64,000 nucleotides of DNA from Winogradskyella sp. UBA3174 (GTDB lineage: Bacteria > Bacteroidota > Bacteroidia > Flavobacteriales > Flavobacteriaceae), in contig NZ_DEXW01000004.1 in assembly GCF_002364335.1 (NCBI RefSeq), positions 1-64,000 on the forward strand, read 5' to 3'. A program made the position numbers and the translations under genes. Below, piece by piece: positions 60,004-64,000 of the stretch (its first letter is position 1; every line of letters begins with the position of its first letter). The notes below the pieces were generated by a model. The model did not search any database. It saw only the letters and a list, made by a program, of their open reading frames with translations, and was not told the origin of the DNA.

Positions 60004-62376
60004 TTGGATATTAACGACAACATAGAATCACCTCTTATACTTAAGGTTAGCTTCAATAAATTGTTAAATCAGTATGAAGATTTAATCAAAGCAGACAATG
60101 ATTTTATTGCAACCAATGCGAGACGTGTGCTCAAGATTGCAGAACAGAACCCAGTCTTAAGAGACGGATTTAGTGATTTAGCTGTGTTCAAGACCTATGG
60201 GAAAGAAATTGAAGGCATTCTTCAGGATTCGTTTAGTCCTATTTTAACTAAAAACGAAATAAAGACGGCTTCGGTGCCTTTTCATAATCTTATTTTTAAT
60301 TCTTCAGAACGTTTTAAGTCCATTTTAAAAACAGCAGGTGAGGATTTTGAGTTACAAATAAAAAACATGCCTACAGACCAAAGGTATATCATTGCTTGTA
60401 CGATTATTTTGAACGCTTGTTACGGTTATAATCTTAATTTTAAACGACCTTTTTTTTACGAAATCCCTGATTCAGAAGGTGTAATGCGTTATTACAAGAT
60501 TCTATATAATGCAGATTTCACTGAAATTGTTCCAAAGGAAAATGCTCCTAAAATCACTATAGAAGATTACGAAGATTTATTAGATAATTTTGATAATATA
60601 GACTTATGGAAAGAGAAGTTTCCATTAAATAGTTATGAATTTAAAGGCTTTGTAATTTCGAATATTTTTGATGTTACGGATGACCAATCGATTTCAAATG
60701 TCAAATCAACTTTAATTGGTGAAGATAGGCGCAAGGATGAAAGTTTCATGGAAGACTTTCACGAGATATTCCGCTCCTTATTAGGTTTAAAGGATATTAG
60801 AGTTGGTTTTTCTATTTATAATGAAGAAGAAGATAGTTTTGAACGCGTTTATGACGTTGGAATAGATAGTTATTTACTAAATAAAAACACGAGCCTTAAA
60901 TGCTCTGAAGCTATCTGCAGTATGTCTTATAAGGCTTTACTAAAAGATAAAAAGTTTTATACAGTTTCAGATGTAGATAAATTTTTTAAGCTATCAAAAG
61001 GGAAAGCACCTCAGTATAAAACACTAAAAGATCAAGGCATTAAAAGTGCAATTTTAGCACCTATCGCAAATGAAGATGGTTTAATGGGTATTCTTGAAAT
61101 TGTTTCTGATAAACCCAAGGTTTTAAATAGTATCAATGCGAATAAATTAGTCGATGTTATGCCTTTTATTGTATCTGCTGTAGAACAGTCTAAAAATGAT
61201 GAAGCGAATTTAATTGACGCTATTATTCAAAAAGAATGTACATCAATACATCCAAGTGTACATTGGGTTTTTGAAAAGGAAGCTAAAAATTTCATAAAAG
61301 ATCAATTAAACGGAAAAGAACCAAGTTTTAATAAGATTGCCTTTGAAAATATATATCCACTCTATGGACAAATAGATATAAAAGGATCATCTGATGCTAG
61401 GAATTGGGCAACTCAACAAGATTTATCATTACAGTTAAATAGTATTAAATCCATTATTGAGGAGGCATTTCAAATTGAAAACTTGCCAATTTATGAGCAA
61501 TATTTGTATCAAATAAACGACTTTTTAGAAGCCTTAAATACCCATTTTCAAGTTGACAGTGAGCAGCAAATCGCCGCATTTATAAAACAAGATATCAGTC
61601 CTGTTTTAGAACATTTATTATCAATTAAAAGCTTAAAGCCACAATTAGAGTCCTACTTTAATAGTATAGATGATAAAGTTGATGTTTTATATAACCATAG
61701 AAAAAACTATGATAATACCATTGCATTAATCAATAAAGAAATGGCTGCGCTTTTAGATAAAAAGCAAGAAGAGGCACAAGCAATGTATCCTCATTATTTT
61801 GAGCGGTTTAAAACAGACGGTGTAGAGCACAATATGTACATTGGCGAATCCATTACTAAAGAAGATAATTTTAACCCTATTTATCTTTATAATTTAAGGT
61901 TATGGCAATTGCAAGTAATGTGCGAAATGGAAAATGCCTTCTATTTAATGCAATCTAGCTTTCCGGTAAAATTGGATGTAGCTTCAATGATTTTAGTGTT
62001 TAATCAATCTTTGTCTATTAGTTTTAGAATGGATGAAAAACATTTTGATGTTGATGGCACTTATAATGCACGGTACGAAATTGTAAAAAAACGTGTTGAT
62101 AAAGCTTATATAAAAGGAACTACTGAACGGGTCACCCAAAAAGGAAAAATAAGTATTATCTATTCACAGAAACAAGACGAAATTGAATATTTAAGATATG
62201 TGAAATTTTTACAGTCTAAAAAATATCTAGATGATGATGTAGAGATTGTTGAGCTTCAAGATTTACAGGCAGTCACAGGATTAAAGGCTATTCGTGCAAG
62301 CGTATTGTACCATAAAGAGAAAGATGATAAAGCTTTTTATACCTACGAGGATTTAATGAAAGAAATTAAAGCTTAA
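60004..62376 (+). CDS. GAF domain protein of unknown function
   Basis: 790 residues, cytoplasmic. The start is TTG 60004; there is no ATG before the conserved region, and a -7-like box lies 20 bp upstream. The N-terminal 240 residues are helical and unrecognised. About 245-395 resemble a GAF domain (FMEDFHEIFRSLLGLKDIRVGF, GIKSAILAPIANEDGLMGILEIV). The C-terminal half is helical. It may sense a small molecule or redox state. It overlaps the convergent HD/Pycsar-like gene by 11 bp. Another possibility is a kinase-like signalling protein that lost its output, since no catalytic domain is seen. Confidence 0.6.
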   Translation: MDINDNIESPLILKVSFNKLLNQYEDLIKADNDFIATNARRVLKIAEQNPVLRDGFSDLAVFKTYGKEIEGILQDSFSPILTKNEIKTASVPFHNLIFNSSERFKSILKTAGEDFELQIKNMPTDQRYIIACTIILNACYGYNLNFKRPFFYEIPDSEGVMRYYKILYNADFTEIVPKENAPKITIEDYEDLLDNFDNIDLWKEKFPLNSYEFKGFVISNIFDVTDDQSISNVKSTLIGEDRRKDESFMEDFHEIFRSLLGLKDIRVGFSIYNEEEDSFERVYDVGIDSYLLNKNTSLKCSEAICSMSYKALLKDKKFYTVSDVDKFFKLSKGKAPQYKTLKDQGIKSAILAPIANEDGLMGILEIVSDKPKVLNSINANKLVDVMPFIVSAVEQSKNDEANLIDAIIQKECTSIHPSVHWVFEKEAKNFIKDQLNGKEPSFNKIAFENIYPLYGQIDIKGSSDARNWATQQDLSLQLNSIKSIIEEAFQIENLPIYEQYLYQINDFLEALNTHFQVDSEQQIAAFIKQDISPVLEHLLSIKSLKPQLESYFNSIDDKVDVLYNHRKNYDNTIALINKEMAALLDKKQEEAQAMYPHYFERFKTDGVEHNMYIGESITKEDNFNPIYLYNLRLWQLQVMCEMENAFYLMQSSFPVKLDVASMILVFNQSLSISFRMDEKHFDVDGTYNARYEIVKKRVDKAYIKGTTERVTQKGKISIIYSQKQDEIEYLRYVKFLQSKKYLDDDVEIVELQDLQAVTGLKAIRASVLYHKEKDDKAFYTYEDLMKEIKA

Positions 62377-63595
62377 TCGATAGCATAGCTTTTACTGGTG
62401 TTTCTAAACCAGAAAATTGAAATGCAACACCAAAAGCAATAACACTTACAATAATCCCTACAGCAAAAACAGTATAAGTAAGTCGTAGTATATTATACTT
62501 TCTATTCAAAACTAAACCTAAGAAGTACAAGTCTTTTGTAAGTGAACTGTAGAGATAATCTTTGTCTTGCATCATTTCTTTCATGGCCCATTCAAACTCA
62601 TCAAGTTTCATTTTATGAAAGTTTCCAAAAAATAAAAGATTTACTTTTTTATTGGCTACATCTTCTTTTGTGAATTTTCCGCCAGTTACATTTGGTCTTG
62701 TTGCTAAAACGGATAAAATAATTGAAACTACAGTTGATATAGCAAATATTGCTGTTGGCCAAATTAAATAACCATTTGAGGGATTATCGAGTTTAGAAAC
62801 TAAATTAGATAATACTAATGATATAATAATAGCATTCACCGATAGTAAAATATTTGCTTTTGTGTCAGCGATATCACTAAGCGTAATGTGATTTCGAAGC
62901 GCTACTCTAAACATGGTCTCTACTCCACGGTCTGGTAGGTCTAACTTTTCTTTCTTAAAGTTTAATTCTGCTTTTTTCTGCTTCAACTTTTCGGTATCAT
63001 CTTTAACCTTATTCTGATTTTGTAAAAGATTAGCTAAATTTTTTCCTTTGCGACTTTCCCATTTACTCACAGCAGCATCAGAATGGAAGGTGTGATGTGT
63101 TAAAAATTCAATATTTTCTTCAAACCATTCTGTTTTAGATATCTTTCGGTTGAGCGTTAGTTCCCATTCTTTTCTCAGTAAAGCAGCATAATCATTATAG
63201 CGTTTACTAGATATATGTGCACAATCAGCATCTTTTATTAGTCCTTCTAACGTGTTTTTTGGTTCAAAGCTCATTTCAGTTGCCATAATAACTTCCGCTA
63301 TAGTTTTAATGTTTGCCTCAGAAACCTCGTGAGCTTCCAAAAATTCCGAAGCAATTTTTACACTTACTTTTTCGTGTCCATCTATAGTTTTGGTAAACCC
63401 AGTGTCATGAAACCAAGCAGCAATAAGTAGCTGATATTCCTCATCCTCCTTTAAAGAACTCTCTTTAATTAATTCTTCAATTTTACTCACAACACGTTGC
63501 GTATGTGCTAAGTTATGGTATACAAACGATGCATCTAAATTATCATTTAAATAAGAGACTACATACTTTTCTGTTTCTTCTAAAATGTTCTTCAT
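62366..63595 (-). CDS. HD domain protein fused to Pycsar-effector-like (PycTM) membrane domain
   Basis: 409 residues. The HD phosphohydrolase domain (about 15-190) has H27/H31 in VYHNLAHTQRV, the H63-D64 pair in AWFHDTGF, H74, and D122/D124 in IKDADCAH. After a coiled coil (195-222) comes the PycTM-type part: RVALRNHITLSDIADTKANILLSVN, helices at about 248-266 and 278-298, a cytoplasmic segment (FFGNFHKMKLDEFEWAMKEM), and a last helix at 370-392. PycTM effectors act in cyclic-pyrimidine antiphage defence, but no cyclase is encoded next to this gene. A housekeeping nucleotide-hydrolysing role is equally possible. Confidence 0.8.
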   Translation of the reverse strand: MKNILEETEKYVVSYLNDNLDASFVYHNLAHTQRVVSKIEELIKESSLKEDEEYQLLIAAWFHDTGFTKTIDGHEKVSVKIASEFLEAHEVSEANIKTIAEVIMATEMSFEPKNTLEGLIKDADCAHISSKRYNDYAALLRKEWELTLNRKISKTEWFEENIEFLTHHTFHSDAAVSKWESRKGKNLANLLQNQNKVKDDTEKLKQKKAELNFKKEKLDLPDRGVETMFRVALRNHITLSDIADTKANILLSVNAIIISLVLSNLVSKLDNPSNGYLIWPTAIFAISTVVSIILSVLATRPNVTGGKFTKEDVANKKVNLLFFGNFHKMKLDEFEWAMKEMMQDKDYLYSSLTKDLYFLGLVLNRKYNILRLTYTVFAVGIIVSVIAFGVAFQFSGLETPVKAMLSIKL

Positions 63596-63720
63596 AAGAT
63601 TTACTATAGCTGCTAATTTAAGAATTATTTATCAGCTATATGATTTGTGAATTAGTAACTTAGCAAATGTGGTTACATAATTATAACAGTCGTTAACCTT
63701 CAACCGCATTACTTAATAAT

Positions 63721-64000
63721 ATGCAATTAAATATAAAAGATACATTCAGTAGAGAATTACCTTCAGATTCTGTAGAGGAAAACACGAGACGTAAGGTTTT
63801 TGAAGCTACACATTCTTACGTTAGTCCCAGGTTACCTAAAAAACCGCAATTAATTCATGCGTCTAAAGAAATGGTAAATGCAATTGGTTTAGATAAAGAT
63901 GCTATAAATTCTAATGATTTTTTAGAAGTATTTTCTGGGTCTAAAGTTTATCCAAAAACAAAGCCTTATGCCATGGCTTATGCAGGGCATCAGTTTGGTA
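63721..64000 (+). CDS. selO: Protein adenylyltransferase SelO/YdiU family (partial)
   Basis: 93 N-terminal residues up to the right edge. It starts MQLNIKDTFSRELPSD and contains RKVFEATHSYVSP, then KPQLIHASKEMVNAIGL, FLEVFSGSKV and PYAMAYAGHQFG, the family signature before the nucleotide-binding site. SelO is a pseudokinase-fold enzyme that transfers AMP to proteins. The catalytic part lies beyond the window. Confidence 0.9.
   Translation, partial: MQLNIKDTFSRELPSDSVEENTRRKVFEATHSYVSPRLPKKPQLIHASKEMVNAIGLDKDAINSNDFLEVFSGSKVYPKTKPYAMAYAGHQFG

Noticed and set aside
1..64000. CRISPR arrays, prophage, transposons, ribosomal RNA
   Set aside because: I found no regularly spaced repeats of 25-40 bp, no phage or transposase proteins and no rRNA-like sequence.

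Overview
The window is a stretch of AT-rich Bacteroidota chromosome, most likely from a marine member of the Flavobacteriaceae. Evidence: several secreted proteins end in type IX secretion (T9SS) type A sorting domains, there is a SusD-like protein, promoters match the Bacteroidota form (TTG/TTTG, about 19 bp, TAnnTTTG), purine-rich ribosome binding sites are absent, and many families are typical of this group (DUF456, DUF4230, DUF3050, DUF4407, DUF3494 with T9SS tail, BlaI/M56 pairs). I see no transposase, integrase, phage gene or CRISPR array.

Layout. 1-6110 is an accessory, partly decayed region: a cut-off ricin-type lectin, 1 kb without genes but with repeats, a small T9SS protein, an unusual SusD-like protein whose downstream part carries a stop and a frameshift, and a broken YwqK/MORN-like gene. 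6111-9790 holds a small secreted peptide, a TPR sensor kinase with its response regulator, and a possible small RNA. 10410-14815 is a BlaI/M56 operon rich in TonB-C-like domains. 14812-23162 is ordinary chromosome (Bax inhibitor-like protein, GT2, LPG-synthase-like membrane protein, ruvC, hemW, cyclase, DUF4230, YjbR).

23586-50669 is the most interesting part. A tight seven-gene operon (23701-30719) encodes a stand-alone receiver, an H-NOX haem/NO sensor, a four-PAS/GAF histidine kinase, a FIST protein (the family that includes the NO sensor NosP), a second histidine kinase, an Hpt protein and a LytTR response regulator. It is followed by a DUF3494 (ice-binding/adhesin) T9SS protein and by an exopolysaccharide-like locus: a TPR/beta-barrel exporter, two STAS proteins, a flippase, a GT4, a membrane-anchored glycosidase, a huge GT-C-like membrane protein, a receiver-GT2 fusion, a degenerate GT2 and ManA. 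By eye I find a 13-bp direct repeat (consensus YYATTCRTCKACA, copies mostly 21 bp apart) about 100-150 bp upstream of six of these genes, with the proximal copy usually 40-41 bp before the -7 box. This is the geometry expected for a LytTR regulator, so the locus looks like one NO-sensing phosphorelay with its own regulon of surface polysaccharide and adhesin genes.

50756-64000 contains an NTF2-like lipoprotein, DUF4407, a second BlaI/M56 pair with a clear operator, a T9SS M28 peptidase, an M20 dipeptidase, tRNA-Leu(UAG), a broken ORF, a GAF protein, an HD-Pycsar-effector-like membrane protein and the start of SelO.
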